Source: Tigriopus japonicus
Taxonomy: Eukaryota > Arthropoda > Copepoda > Harpacticoida > Harpacticidae
Assembly: GCA_010645155.1 (NCBI GenBank)
Contig: JAAGOF010000046.1
Coordinates: 910,954 to 974,953, forward strand
DNA length: 64,000 nt
Direction: 5' to 3'
Position numbers and translations under genes: made by a program. Shown piece after piece: positions 41,901-53,413 of this stretch. Every line of letters begins with the position of its first letter. The stretch's first letter is position 1. The notes under the pieces are model-generated. The model did no database searches, was not told where the DNA came from, and was given only the letters and a program-made list of their open reading frames with translations.

Positions 41901-42200
41901 GTTACAGATTTGTGAACAGTCTCTAAATACAGCTGACCCACTACACATAAGTGATTCTTCTTCCATTAATTTCATATTAAGTTAAAGCAGGCTGGAAGTG
42001 ACAAATGACTTTTGTTATTCAAAATAGAATGTAACTTGCCCTTACCTGAATAAATATAATTCGACTCTGAATGAATCAACTACATAGATCGACTCGTAGT
42101 CCTGTTTTAATGATTCAAAAACATACACTTTTTGGCCCTCTTCCATAAACAAATGCGAAATTTTAAAATTTTCGTGTTAATCCGGGTTGGCCTGTCACCA
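27000..42200. other. Fifteen-kilobase stretch with no supported gene
   Basis: Many frames of 60-180 codons occur on both strands, but none has a domain motif or a consistent splice pattern. It is very AT-rich at about 32,930-33,450. It holds microsatellites at 33.5, 36.2 and 39.3 kb. Distal regulatory DNA or unrecognised small-exon genes cannot be excluded. Confidence 0.45.
33517..33584 (+). repeat. CCAA and CCAT tetranucleotide repeats
   Basis: Two short adjacent arrays: AACCAACCAACCAACC near 33,523 and CCATCCATCCATCCAT near 33,566. Confidence 0.75.
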
Positions 42201-42274
42201 ACACATCAGATTGATCAAAACTTCACAACCAATGATCAATTTCCCGATGAAATCGAAACCTTTTCTATATTATT

Positions 42275-42745
42275 CTATACTTTAAAGGGTCTCTTGGCCC
42301 TTTCTCTTGTTTCTTCAAGTGTGAGAGTTCTCCGTTTTCGCCAGAGTTCTTGTGGTTCACTTGGTTGCACGTTCTTCTCAGAGGGAATCAAGTTTGCAAC
42401 AATTTTGTAGCATGTTAATTGCTTCCAAGTAGTCAAACCCCCACCAGACGCTGACGACGTTCCAAATGGATCAAATACATTCAACGGCAACGGAATATTT
42501 TCAATTTGATCAATGATATTGAGGCACCCTTTGCCAATGGAAATGCCCTTGAGGTCGTTGGGTTGCATCTTCATGTGTCTTTTCGTGCGAAATGTCTGCC
42601 TGGTTGAGGTGGTGTTAAGAAACATAATCACGTCTGCCAGCAAAATGGCGTCAAAGCAAATATGGTGCGAGAAAAAGTGAGTTATTACTCTGCGAATCCT
42701 GCTCCCAACTCGCAACCAAGGTAATATGCTATTTTTCACAGCCAT
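42275..42745 (-). CDS. Candidate ORF, 156 codons, unknown
   Basis: This frame starts MAVKNSILPWLRVGSRIRR directly after an acceptor-like TTTTTAG. It includes LNVFDPFGTSSASGGGLTTW and a charged end (LWRKRRTLTLEETRERAK). A signal-peptide-like frame, MMKLVVISIVVTFARFW, lies upstream on the same strand at 42,883-43,071, but I found no phase-consistent junction between them. The composition is protein-like; identity is unknown. Confidence 0.18.
   Translation of the reverse strand: MAVKNSILPWLRVGSRIRRVITHFFSHHICFDAILLADVIMFLNTTSTRQTFRTKRHMKMQPNDLKGISIGKGCLNIIDQIENIPLPLNVFDPFGTSSASGGGLTTWKQLTCYKIVANLIPSEKNVQPSEPQELWRKRRTLTLEETRERAKRPFKV
42645..42676 (+). CDS. Candidate first coding exon (10 codons)
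   Basis: GCAAAATGGCG is a strong start context. The frame MASKQIWCEK meets a perfect donor, AAAAA|GTGAGT, at 42677. A polypyrimidine acceptor (ATTTTTCACAG) follows 62 bases later, but joining the two gives only seven more codons before TAA. It overlaps an antisense open frame. It could be the 5' end of a gene with a longer first intron, or chance. Confidence 0.15.
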
Positions 42746-43079
42746 GAACTAAAAATGTGGCTTTAATCGGGGGAGCTTTTTACAACTGCAAATTGCTGCC
42801 AAAAACGCACCACATTTTTGCACCTTCATTCTCGCTCTTCGGGAGCTCACAAATCAAAGTCATTGTTGATCTTCCTTCTCAATTAGTGGGATTTCTGACT
42901 TAAAAAGAAGCTAAACAAATGTAGCTCAAGAATTTCTAAGCAGATATCTGACATGAAGACAGCAATTAAAGCAAGCTGTCTGGTCATGAATGGTGAGTTT
43001 TGGCCATTAGTTTGAAGGTTCCAAAAACGTGCAAAAGTGACGACGATGCTGATGACGACTAGCTTCATCAATGCATGCC

Positions 43080-46000
43080 AGGCTATGAGGTTTGATATGA
43101 AATTATGGGGCTATCGTGGCCAGGTTAGAAATTATCACCTCAAACTCCATTTCTTGTAGGGATAAGCTGGTTCAACCGATTAAAATTTGCTTCCAAATTG
43201 CCCGATTAAAAAGGAGTTCAAATCAGTCAGCATTCAAAATAAAATAAAAAAAACTGGAAAAAATCTCATCCCAAGACTTGACAAAAAGTACAATTACAAA
43301 AATACGAATAATCTAAAACCAATTTAGTCAACTACTAAAAAAATTAAATGATTTCCTTATGCTTACTAGCAAAATGATTCTTGGACTGATGCTGTAATGG
43401 ACGTTCATTTCTGAAAATAGGAACATAATAACAAAATAGGAACGGACGAACATGGTCATAACCACTCCTTTCAATAACTTTAAAACCTCTAATGTCCTTT
43501 CTCGAACATGAAAAATAGCATGGCTTTTATGACAAGTATGTCCAAACCATGACGGGGTCCCTTATAATTTGTCCTCATTCCAAGAATGTGGAATTTGCTC
43601 TCCCATTTATGGCGCCCAAGGTGCCAAATAAATCCTCTAGGTTGAACAAATAACCCTTGGAGCCACACCATCTTATTAAGTCGTACATAGTGAGACGATC
43701 AGCAATTTTCTTAGCACCTCAACCCAACACCATCATCTTCCTGAATACTTCAACTCAAGCACACCTTTCCTTAGACACTTGGCAAAGATGGAACATGGGG
43801 CCAAATAGTTCCACTTCCTTGAAGACTAAGTGAAACAAGTTGCCCTCAAAAATGGCGAGCTAATCTATCCATGGAGTCTATTTAGGTAATTCAACATGGA
43901 AGGGCATAAAATAGACCTCCAGAAAAATGGGCCTCGAAAACAAATTTGCTTGAAGCTTCACGTCAAGAGATCTAAATCAGTTAATAGCTCCGAGAAACGC
44001 TGAAATCCGTGAACATTGAAAACCGAAACAGATTATCGTTGTTGCTTCATCCAATTGTACTATCTTTCAAGGTTTTCCAGGTACTAGATTATGACGAAAT
44101 TGGACTTGATCACAGATTAAATTACCTAACTTTGCCTGGTTCTGATCCATTTGGGCGTTAATAACAGTCTCCGAAACTGATTTTGGTGAGAAATTATGTA
44201 GGTCTTTGATCTTAAAATTGGGGGTCATTGACGAAAGAAAGAGTGACAGGTGAGGTATTACTAAAAAAACTTATTCAATTCGATTTAATTGTCGCTTGAT
44301 GGGTGACATTGGTGAAGTAATGTAATGGATGACAATCCGTGTAATTACACACCACAAGGTGTCGTCGAAAAGTTTTCGAATCTACCCGAACACCTTGTAA
44401 TTACCTACAAAGTTAGTTGCTGTAATACACAAAAGCAAGCGCTCATAGGAGGCAACTGTGTTTGAGAAACAATTTTTAACCATGGTCAAGCTTCAGAAAG
44501 CAGTAGGTTCATCGCCTCAAAAAGTGATGTACCCATTGACCATTCCCACTCATCTCCTGACTATCAAATTGAAACATCTGACTTCAAGTGATTTCTATCA
44601 AGGCATCTCATCTCAAAGGGGCCTCCGAAAAGAGAATTTGTCCCAGTCAAAAAAGGAGCCCGTTTTTCTAGATCCTCGCTCGTTGACGATTCTGCAGATT
44701 GACAAGATTCCACATGTTCTTCACCTCCTTGTCTTGAATGGCCATATTTGGGCCTTTCAAACGCCACAAAAGCAGTTTTCAACAAGCGCAACACATGACA
44801 GACTTTGCTTTAGCGATCATCATACTTCAATTTATAAACTTAAACTAGAGGGAAAAACCTAAAAAAAAGTTTTATTCTGTTGCATTATTTCTCCCCGCGG
44901 AAAGGTAAGACATGATGCTCCGTTTTTGATATTTTTCCACGCCAAAACGAGCATTACAACGCCATTTCAAGACGACTACCAACCCCACAAGTTTATTTTC
45001 TCTTGATTGATTTTTAGGAAAAATAATAAAAGGTGTTGAAATTGAGCGACATGTCAATCAGAAGCTAAGGCGTTTTCATATATTACAAAGTGAGCTCAAT
45101 CTTTGAACGTAAGCTCCACTATGAAACCAAACACAGAGAGAGGCTCAATTCAAGAAGCAAAAATTTCCTGGACCACATCGAATGTACACCTCAAATCCTT
45201 GACAGAGGTGATTTCTAGAGAGTACGCGTTCATATATTTTCAACCAAAAAACCTGTTTAAAGGCAAAAATCTCCCGACTTAAACGGTCAAGCTAGACAAT
45301 GGAGATGAAGGAGATGGCGATACTGTCAACGTGAGTGAGAAAAATGACACACTCGAATGGAGAGCCAACCTGATTCGGCGACATCGCCCCGCCAGTCTGG
45401 TTAATCCCCCTGATCAAGTAACTTGGTTTTATTGGCAATCCAAAAAAAGCCAACCAAGAAATTATTACCTCCATCCAAAACCTCCTCTTGCTCCTCAATA
45501 GTCCGTGTGTCTGTCTTGCTACCGTCAATTGTTTTACGATTTCCACTGTCTCACTTGATGATTTGGTGAGGCAATCACACCAGAAGTCCCAACCCCCACA
45601 TGTACGTACATAGATCAAGAAGGAACCAAATCCGACCACACGGTGGTTCTTTTTTACTCCCTCCCCACAGTGAATCTCGAATCGGATTCATCCTCCTCCT
45701 CCTCAGCCTGGGGTTCTTCTTTTCCCGAAGTCATTTGCTGATGCATGTCTTGTCACGTTTCAATTGAAACGAACACAAATTGGGGGAGAAATAAAATAAA
45801 AATAAAAGAATCTGCTGCTAGGCTTCCTCCTATCCAATTATCAACAACGAACAGCCTCTTGAAATTGTCTCGAATGTGTTCAGTGCGACAAGCGGTCCCA
45901 GGTCCTCTGTCTTTTTCTCTGTTAGCCACTCAATGAGCCATGACTTTGGAATCGAATTAAAACCTCAAAAACCGGCAATGCTCGAAAGTCTGGACAGTAG

Positions 46001-47178
46001 ACGAACTGCAAATTGCTTGAGTGGCCTCAGAGCTTCATTTGTCAAAATTGGTAGAATAGGCTTCAATTCATTTTGCAACCTGAAGATTTGTCGATATATA
46101 ACTGGAATTTTCCGTGCTGAAACAGCTTTTTGGGAATGGATGGGATTCGTTATCGTTCTTGTTCTCAAACCATCTGCTATTTGGATAAAATCTATTTGCG
46201 AAAGTTTGGTTTGAGATTTTTGCAATAATTTCTAACAAATTTGATGCTTAAATCGGACAAGTGGTTCAACTCAAGGGCACTTCTCATATCCTTGCTTTTG
46301 GCCGAAGTCATGGCCGAAATTTCAGTTTCGTTTTCGGTTAAGAGCCCTTTCGGTCCATCACTTCTTCTTTAATAAATCCGAAATAATTAAACCTATATGA
46401 GTTTTCTCATCTACTCATGTATTTTGTAATCACTTTTCGCTTTGAATTCCCAAATTGATATTCGTTCTAAATTGAAGGATGCCAAAATGGCAGCGCAGTC
46501 TAACGTACCCGTGCCAATGGCTATGAGCCAGTGCTTCACAGCTAGAGCAGGTTCGAATCCCGCAGGATCGAATCAAGTTTTCACAAAGGAAATATTCCCA
46601 TTCTCCATCTGAAATGGATAGGCAGGCAGCGCCGGCCGCAACTTTCACCATGACCTGCGCCTTTCAAAAGTTGCCCGTGTTCAAAAACTCATAGGGCTGC
46701 GCCTCTGCAAGGGTGACCACAACTTGGTTCATTTCAGCAGAAAAACACGTATTCTTGAAACTTAGTTGGTGCATTTAAAGCATAAAACTAATCAAAGAAA
46801 CCAAGGGGAGTTATCAATTGCTCTCGAGCTTACGTTTTCATTGCCGCTTCCTTTGTTATTTGCTTCTTTAACAAAAACAAGGTCCTTTCAATTTGAATTT
46901 ATCTAATCACAACTATTTTCTTGGTCAGCCTTTTAATAGCTCCTTCAGTGAGCTGGGGTGAGCTAGGCACAGTTGCAGGATTTACAACAGGTCAGCCATG
47001 CGCAGCTGGCGCCTTGCACTCATGCGTTGAGAGCGCCCAGCATTAATAGTTGGTGCACAAATCCAGCGTTGACCCATTTTGACAGGGTGTGCTGACCCAA
47101 CGTGAGGCTAGCCATCGACCACGTTCCACTAGCTAAACAGAGACAAGACGTGTAAACAACCAAAAACTGAGTTACGCC
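43080..47178. other. Region upstream of the BTB gene
   Basis: This includes protein-like but unidentified frames at 44,458-44,862 (plus), 45,292-45,639 (minus) and 45,876-46,214 (plus). A 41-codon plus-strand ORF starts in CCAAAATGGCAG at 46,487. The BTB promoter should lie within about 46,950-47,170, which has GC-rich CATGCGCAGCTGGCGCC and no TATA box at the expected place. Confidence 0.4.
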
Positions 47179-47982
47179 ATGTCGATCAATTTAAGCGTGG
47201 AAAAAGTGAAGTGGAGTGCCACTTTGTCGAATTTGTTGGCAACCCAAGTCCAACATGACTTGCAACTGATTTGTGCCAATGGGACCGTCCAAGCCCATCG
47301 GGTGGTTCTAGCCCAACATTCGGATCTTTTGCGTAATATTATTACAGATCAGTCCATGCTAACGTATGAAAATGGAATACAAGTGGCTAAAGTGTTTCTT
47401 GTTGATGTGGAGAGGGAAACTGCTTCAGAGCTGATCAACCTCTTTTACCGTGGAGAAGTCACTTTGAAAAATCTGGAACAGTATCACGCTTTCCTGACCC
47501 TTTTTAAGGCCTTGCAAATTAAACATGTGGACTTGTTGGACGTTTCTGCCATTGCTGTGGACGACGTTTTGGAAATTGTGTGTTCGGATGAGGAGTCTGT
47601 GGATTTTGCTTCCGATGATGCTCTACCTGAAACGGATCCGTTGACCACATGCCCAGCAAGCTCGTCGATTGAATGGATTCCACCTACTATTGTTCCTAAG
47701 CTTGAACAAACGTCCCGACCACCTCCCACACCCCTTCCTCCTACACAAAGAACATATCCATGTTTTTGCGGGAAATCGTATCCAAAATTTTCCTTGTACA
47801 AGGACCACTTATTTCGAAGTCACTTCAAGCGAGACATCGAGGTAATGTGTCCCCAAATTGGTTTGTGTTGCACAGAATGTGGAAAAGAATTTGTGAAACA
47901 ACACCAAACGAGACGTCATTTTTTCGTTTGCCATGATCACATCCTCAAATTTGTTCCAGAGCATTGTGAAACAATCACATAA
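47179..47982 (+). CDS. BTB/POZ domain protein with two C2H2 zinc fingers, intronless
   Basis: A 267-residue single-exon gene. Residues 23-119 form a BTB/POZ domain: HDLQLICANGTVQAHRVVLA followed by HSDLLRNII, then the VFLVDVERETASELINLFYRGEV strand-helix end that precedes the last helices. An acidic linker (130-155, DDVLEIVCSDEESVDF) and a Pro-rich stretch (181-189, PPPTPLPPT) lead to two fingers. Finger 1 is atypical: C195-x1-C197-x12-H210-x4-H215. Finger 2 is regular: C231-x2-C234-x12-H247-x4-H252. BTB domains dimerise and recruit co-repressors or Cullin 3; with fingers the protein is probably a nuclear DNA-binding regulator of the broad/tramtrack type. The start ATG sits in GCCATGT, the first ATG of the frame. 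Downstream, only a variant AATATA poly(A) signal near 48,017 is seen. I cannot assign an orthologue. Confidence 0.9.
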   Translation: MSINLSVEKVKWSATLSNLLATQVQHDLQLICANGTVQAHRVVLAQHSDLLRNIITDQSMLTYENGIQVAKVFLVDVERETASELINLFYRGEVTLKNLEQYHAFLTLFKALQIKHVDLLDVSAIAVDDVLEIVCSDEESVDFASDDALPETDPLTTCPASSSIEWIPPTIVPKLEQTSRPPPTPLPPTQRTYPCFCGKSYPKFSLYKDHLFRSHFKRDIEVMCPQIGLCCTECGKEFVKQHQTRRHFFVCHDHILKFVPEHCETIT

Positions 47983-48009
47983 CGTTTTATGAAATATAAA
48001 TTCAAAGTC

Positions 48010-48025
48010 GATACAATATAAACAA
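48010..48025 (+). terminator. Possible variant poly(A) signal of the BTB gene
   Basis: CAATATAAAC lies about 30 bases beyond the stop of the BTB gene. AATATA is a known weak variant of AATAAA. No canonical AATAAA is seen in the next 100 bases, so this is the best candidate only. Confidence 0.3.
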
Positions 48026-48145
48026 TTGCTTCATGCTTCCTCGCTTAATGCATGTTGTTCAAAACTCTTAATTAGAGACCGGATTTGAGATTATTTTTTG
48101 TGGAATTTTTGTTTTTATTTATGTATTTCAGGGGATTAGTTCTAT

Positions 48146-48242
48146 TGAAGTAAGATTACCTCATTGAGGTAAGTTCTATTGAGATTAACGAGTAGTTAGC
48201 AGACCCCCAAGACTTTCATAAGCCATAAGGCTTATGGAAAGC
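48146..48242. repeat. Two small palindromes downstream of the BTB gene
   Basis: TTACCTCA-T-TGAGGTAA, with GTTCTATTGA on both sides as a direct repeat, and CCATAAG-G-CTTATGG. Both lie in AT-rich DNA within 260 bases of the BTB stop codon and could affect 3' end formation. Confidence 0.5.
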
Positions 48243-50685
48243 CATTTTTTATTTAGTTCATTGTTTTCAATTTTTCACCAGTTTTTGGTGCAAAAAACAT
48301 TAAAATAATTTTGAGGAATTTGATTGCTTTTTGCACTAAAACGATTTTTTTGCCCTGACTTTTTTTACATTTTAGAACCTTCAGCAAACTTTTAGGCATG
48401 GCGAAATGTTTTTTAACCACAACTCTTCATGCTACTGGTTTTTGCAATCACAAGATGCCTACTTGAAAAATGTATCAAAATGCTTTTAGTCGTTATTCGT
48501 CAGCAAAATAAAATCCTTTTGCATTTTCAAAATTGCTTGAAGCCTTATTGTTCCATGCAATTTCTTACAGATATTTACATGGTGGCCTTTTCCGTTTTTA
48601 AAAGTTTGGGTCCAATCTAAACAATGTATCATTTTTTCTATTTTTGGAAACAAAAAGAAACCAGACTGATGAATACATGTAAACATTGCAATGAACAATA
48701 AAGAATAGAAAATGGTACAAAAGGTACCAAATCATTCATGTGTTCAATTGAATGTCTACAAACCTCTGCCCAAGCCCTGGAACTGAGCACACATGAGAGA
48801 TACTACATCCATCTTAAAATGTAAGTTAAGCTTGTTCATTGGACAATAAGGTATGAATAAATCTTAAGAGTTTTTCATTTCTAAATTGAGAACTAAAGTT
48901 GTACAACCTCTTTCCTCAAGGTCTCAGACGATTCTCCACAAGAGATGATCTTTGTTACGTTTCAAACAGGACTTGGATCATTTCTTACAAAACATACCAG
49001 ACCCACCTTATGTACTAGGGGGCCCAAGAGAGGTAAAGTCTCATACAATACATGACCAAATATTTATAAAAGCTGACACACAATTTTGTGGGGATTTCAT
49101 GGCATTGATTGGTTAAAACTCTAGGAACGAGCGTGAAAAAAATATCTTAAATGGAGTGACCTTGAGAACCTCTAATTATGCGGAAATTTAGCAAAATAGA
49201 AATCTAATGGTCAAATTCCACAGGGCTTAAGTTAGAGGTTTTTCAGAAAAGTGATTTGGAAATAGACCCAAAGTAGGAAAATTTGATGCCTCAGAGAATA
49301 TTTTTGGGTTGCTATTAATCAATTTGAAAAAATATTTTTGACTCAAAAATCATTAATTTCGAATCGGCACTCTTCCTTCTTTAGCTATCACGTTTCTGAA
49401 AGAAGGCTTTAATGATTTGCTTTCTGAAAAACTTTTTTGCTTCACATCTAAATAACCTTTTTTGTTCTTTTTCTCTTTTAAAAAGATAATTTCTCCTTAT
49501 ATTTCTGCTTTCAAAAAAAAAAAACGTTTTCTCTCTTTGTAACCTCTTTTAATGCAACATATACCAACTACTTACATACATACTAAATTTGGATACCAAA
49601 TACCAAACTACAGTGATTCAGAGATTAGATTTGCAATGGATGTCCAAATTTTTTGTAACGTTTCTGGGATTTCTGCTCCACAGCAAAATAAAATTATTAT
49701 GGTTTAATGATCAGGATTACGCTTTAGAGATTCTCAATGACAGAATATATTTTCCAATTTCCATGTCGTTTTCTGTTTGTTTGAGTCTGAAGTATTCTGT
49801 TCCTACGATAAAGCAATTGTTGTTCTTGTGATCAACCTTTTTTGCTCTCATAATTCACAAAAATCCTATGAAACTTTGCACTAAAGGTTTTCTTCCCAAC
49901 TTTTTTTCAGCTGATCTGGAAATCATGCGTCTAGCTTAGGTTTCAGCTCAGGTAGGTGTTACCTTACACTACCTCTTATTTTTCGTATGTCTATAAAGTA
50001 AACTGAATGGGAAGCAAAAGCCAGGTTCAGAATTTAGTTAAAATAATGAAAAACTTTGGAAAAGTGGCATATTATAGTCCCAAAAAGCTTTAATTTTGAG
50101 GCACTTTATTGATTGTGACAGAGAGTTCTAAAAAAATCCAACAACTCACCAGCCCCAAAACAATTTTCTTCATAATTTGGCTGTTTTGTATTTCTTTGGA
50201 TGCAAACTTAAAGCGATGCCACTATTTTCATAGCTGTATTAAGATAAGGGATTATGCATTTCAGCCACCAAGTGCCATGTTTCCATCGAGCTTGGAAGGC
50301 GTATGAAAAATCTGCGCGAAAAGATGGAAAATGTACGAAGTTCTTGTTAACAAAAGCTGAACGGGAGACGATGATTTTCTGTAATAAAAAGAAAAAAAAC
50401 TTATCTAACTTGTTTGACAAATCGTTGTTAGCCAATCAAGAAATATTTGCTTATCCATAACTTGTGTAGGGCATGTAAACTAATCAACAATAGAAGAGAA
50501 AAGTTAAACAGAAAATTTGCTAATTCACTAATATTTCCAGGAAATTTCGTTTCAAATAATCAGGGAAGTAAAATGAGATATTTAACAGTTCCATTATGAA
50601 AAGAATAACTCATTAAGCTGATCTGACTGCAACGATATCCTAAAATTGATCCTGCTTTACAAAATACTATTTGCTCAAGGTGTTT

Positions 50686-50716
50686 TTTTTTCTTTTTTTT
50701 TTGGGGGGGGGGGCGG
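50686..50716 (+). repeat. T-run joined to a ten-base G-run
   Basis: Two T8 runs around TTCT are followed by ten Gs. G-runs of this length are often misassembled or polymorphic. Confidence 0.7.
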
Positions 50717-50922
50717 ATTTTTTAATACCGCTACAAGGAATGGGATTCCCTGTAAAGAGAGTTAATGATTAATATAGTTTATAAAATTACCGTTTATATG
50801 AAATTTGATCTGCCAATGAGTTACTGTTGGCAGATCTGTACAATCCTTGGGGTGTGGATTTGCTTTCAAATTCTGGCTCTAAATTTCGGGATCTTGAAAA
50901 CTTTTTGAGCCTCTAAAAAACT

Positions 50923-51264
50923 CTAATTTACCAGTGGATTCCTGTTTTGAATCAGGGTGCCCAACTTCGGCTTTGACGGTGGATTTCCACGCATTGATTT
51001 ACGGTCGAATCTAAAGTTGAAGATCGTCAAGATTGATTTGAGATCGTATATTGCATGAGCAATGATCCGTAATACCATTGGTCCAATTCTGCCACTCGTC
51101 AGGGTTGCCAATGCAATTACACGACAATTCATTACGGAAAGTTCTATTTGTAATGGACCTTGCTCAAATTGTTTTATGAGAGTGATTAAAGTTAAACGAA
51201 TGTCATCGATTAACTTTTCCATGAAAAAGACATTAAACCCACGTTTGACGATTCCAATGTCATT
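50923..51264 (-). CDS. Candidate ORF, about 113 codons, unknown
   Basis: The frame is open from about 51,264 through an ATG at 51,222 to TAG at 50,923. It contains RLTLITLIKQFEQGPLQIEL, CRVIALATLTSGRIGPMVLR and a basic Pro/Lys segment (GNPPSKPKLG). It has alternating hydrophobic strands but no diagnostic motif. No clear splice sites flank it. It may be an exon of an unrecognised gene between the BTB and T-box genes. Confidence 0.18.
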   Translation of the reverse strand, partial: NDIGIVKRGFNVFFMEKLIDDIRLTLITLIKQFEQGPLQIELSVMNCRVIALATLTSGRIGPMVLRIIAHAIYDLKSILTIFNFRFDRKSMRGNPPSKPKLGTLIQNRNPLVN

Positions 51265-51741
51265 CGTTATCAGCTGGGAATGGTGCCTCTGAATTGACTA
51301 ATGAATGACGAGGTATCTGATGATCTAAGATGTTGGCAGGGTGGTTGTAATGGTCGTGGTTGAGCGGTTACAGGGTCTCAAAGGGTGAACAACTTTCATC
51401 CATTATTTGTTCAGAGGATTCCTTTGCTCTTCCTCGGCTGTAGAAATGGCAAATTTGTAGCGAAAATCATCTTGTTTTTTATGTCTTAATTAAGGCTCCT
51501 TTTTAGGCTTAGATCGCAGATTAAGATCAGGCCAAAAATGGCTGTCAAGATTTTGTAATTTCGTTCCTAATTTGACTGTTGTGAAGCTCACATGAAGACA
51601 TTAGCGCAAAGTCGTTTTAGATTATCACGTCGCTAGATCTGATTGTTCCTCTATCGATTTAATCGATTCGTCTTCCTTCTTGAAATTCCAACTCCTAAAA
51701 GCCTCCAAGCTCACAGTCAGATCCTTCTCTATCTCCTACAG

Positions 51742-51773
51742 CATTTACTGAATACCTTTAGTACTGGTGCCAG
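51742..51773 (+). other. Possible 32-base micro-exon
   Basis: A textbook acceptor (TCTATCTCCTACAG) and a textbook donor (CCAG|GTGAGT) enclose 32 bases. Only one frame is open (HLLNTFSTGA). It may be a 5' UTR exon, a micro-exon or coincidence; no partner exon is identified. Confidence 0.2.
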
Positions 51774-52393
51774 GTGAGTGAGTTAGTGGACGGTTGAACC
51801 TGCACGAAACCTGTATTACGAGGATGAGTCGTCATCTCATCCAGTCTACCTGGCCTAGCTTTTATGGCCACCAACTCTCACACAATGTGTCTGTCTGCCA
51901 TGCCCGTTGAATTAGTACATGTATAACCCGCATGACTCTCCACTCCTGAGCGACAATTGTTTTTGTCGCTATTTAATTAAGGATCAATCAGAAATTGTTA
52001 GCCAATCCTTGGCCATTATGAAGCCCGTCCAAATCAATCAGTCCCTGTTTTAATTCAAGGACCCCTCGACAACAACATTACTGATTGGGTAGTGATTAGG
52101 GACAAGTCACCAAGGCCCTTCCCAAGAAATCAGTCAAAGCATTGACTAGAACTTGCTTGGCTTGTACAATCGTAAGAGTAATTCATGGCAAGTAGGAAAG
52201 AAAGGTCGCCGTTCTTTCGGGGTTAGGTTACTTAACTAGATCGGAATGGTGAATAACGTTTCGTGTCAAGGAGGAGGGTCTTGACACTTCTGGATTGCAT
52301 GAGAACCTTCAGTTCACACGATTCTTGTCACCTCAGTTGGTTATTCAAATGAGCGGATATTTGTCTTGTGTTTGTTGGGAGATTGAGAAAGTT

Positions 52394-52399
52394 TTTATT
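52394..52399 (-). terminator. Poly(A) signal of the T-box gene
   Basis: AATAAA on the minus strand, 129 bases beyond the stop codon, the first canonical signal after the gene. It implies a short 3' UTR of roughly 150 bases. Confidence 0.6.
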
Positions 52400-52527
52400 G
52401 AAATAAATATCTAGAAAACACACGAAAGGAAACGAAAGGTTCAGAGTTGAGAGAGCGAACCCAAGCGAATGGTTGTGAATTTTCAAAGGGGTTAGGATAA
52501 CGAGAGACGAGTATTTTGACATGTTCT

Positions 52528-53413
52528 TCAGGATGCTTTCTGCTGATCCTTTAATCCGTTGATTAGCTTCTCCATATTCTTCAGTTCACTATTGGATGAG
52601 TTGGCTTGGGACGGCGAAGTTGTCTTGGTAATATGAGCCTTTAAAGATGCCGCCGCGCCCGTTAGGTGCTCCTGAGAGTGATGGTGGTGGTGATGCTGTT
52701 CTTCATCCTCCTTCTCGGATTTGATCTGTGGCGAACTCGACCTCCTATTGTCATAGCCAGGAGGGTCTCTGCGTTCAGGCTTCACTGCTAAAGGCGATGA
52801 GGCGGGACTGATTTGTTTGGGGCTATTACTTGGACTTCTCCGCCCATTTGACGGCGGCGAGAAGTGCTTAGGTGCGATTGGGTGGAACGCCGAGGAAGGT
52901 GGTGAACTCCGGTGGCTCAAAGGTGGAGATGAGGGCGGGTTGTAGGGTGAGAAACGGTGTTGCCGGAGTCGATCCACTGCAGCGGCTGCGGTAAAGTTAT
53001 TCCCGGCATAGGCTGCCGACAACAAAGGATTCAGGGCCAATTGGGCCAACATAGGATTAAAACCTCCGGCCGCAGCTGCAGCCAGATGTTGGTAGAAACC
53101 CGGGTGCAAATAGGGATTGGGAAATGGTGGGACACCGTGTTGAGGAGGTAGAGCGGGCGGTGGTCCGACACTAAGATTTGGACTAGGATACGAGGTGGGT
53201 GGAGTGGGTGGTGTGGCACGACGTGGGGGTGAATCGGGTTCACCGATTAAAGAACTGACGTCAAATGCCCGTCGGGGCTCACTATGAGAGGCTCGTTGAG
53301 GTGAGGCTCGGATACTCTCTTCGGCATTGGAGGAGTTGGATGCGATGCGTTCCTGCAAGGACTGATAGGATGCCGGAAGTCTATTGCCTTGTTGAGAGGG
53401 CGAACCGGGCCTT
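52528..53413 (-). CDS. Tbx2/omb-like: T-box gene coding exon 5 (terminal)
   Basis: The acceptor TTGTTCCAG|A supplies one base that completes lysine 284 and opens a 294-residue Pro/Ser/Ala-rich region ending in TGA at 52530-52528. It contains an eh1-like FDVSSLI, an Ala-rich stretch around 392-407, FSPYNPP, two sumoylation consensus sites (VKPE at 494-497 and IKSE at 514-517, the second followed by acidic EDEE), a run of six His (524-529), and the conserved [13 protein letters not shown] tail. The last feature argues that the gene is complete at its 3' end. Confidence 0.92.

Larger units (their letters stand above)
48030..50920. other. AT-rich intergenic DNA after the BTB gene
   Basis: T- and A-runs abound and frames are short. 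I see small palindromes and a G-run but no gene. Confidence 0.6.

Noticed and set aside
44458..44862. 134-codon plus-strand frame
   Set aside because: No recognised motif or splice support; Ser/Lys/Gln-rich composition is not diagnostic.
46520..46575. tRNA gene
   Set aside because: A-box to B-box spacing is about ten bases too short and the T-stem has a mismatch; kept only as a SINE-like note.
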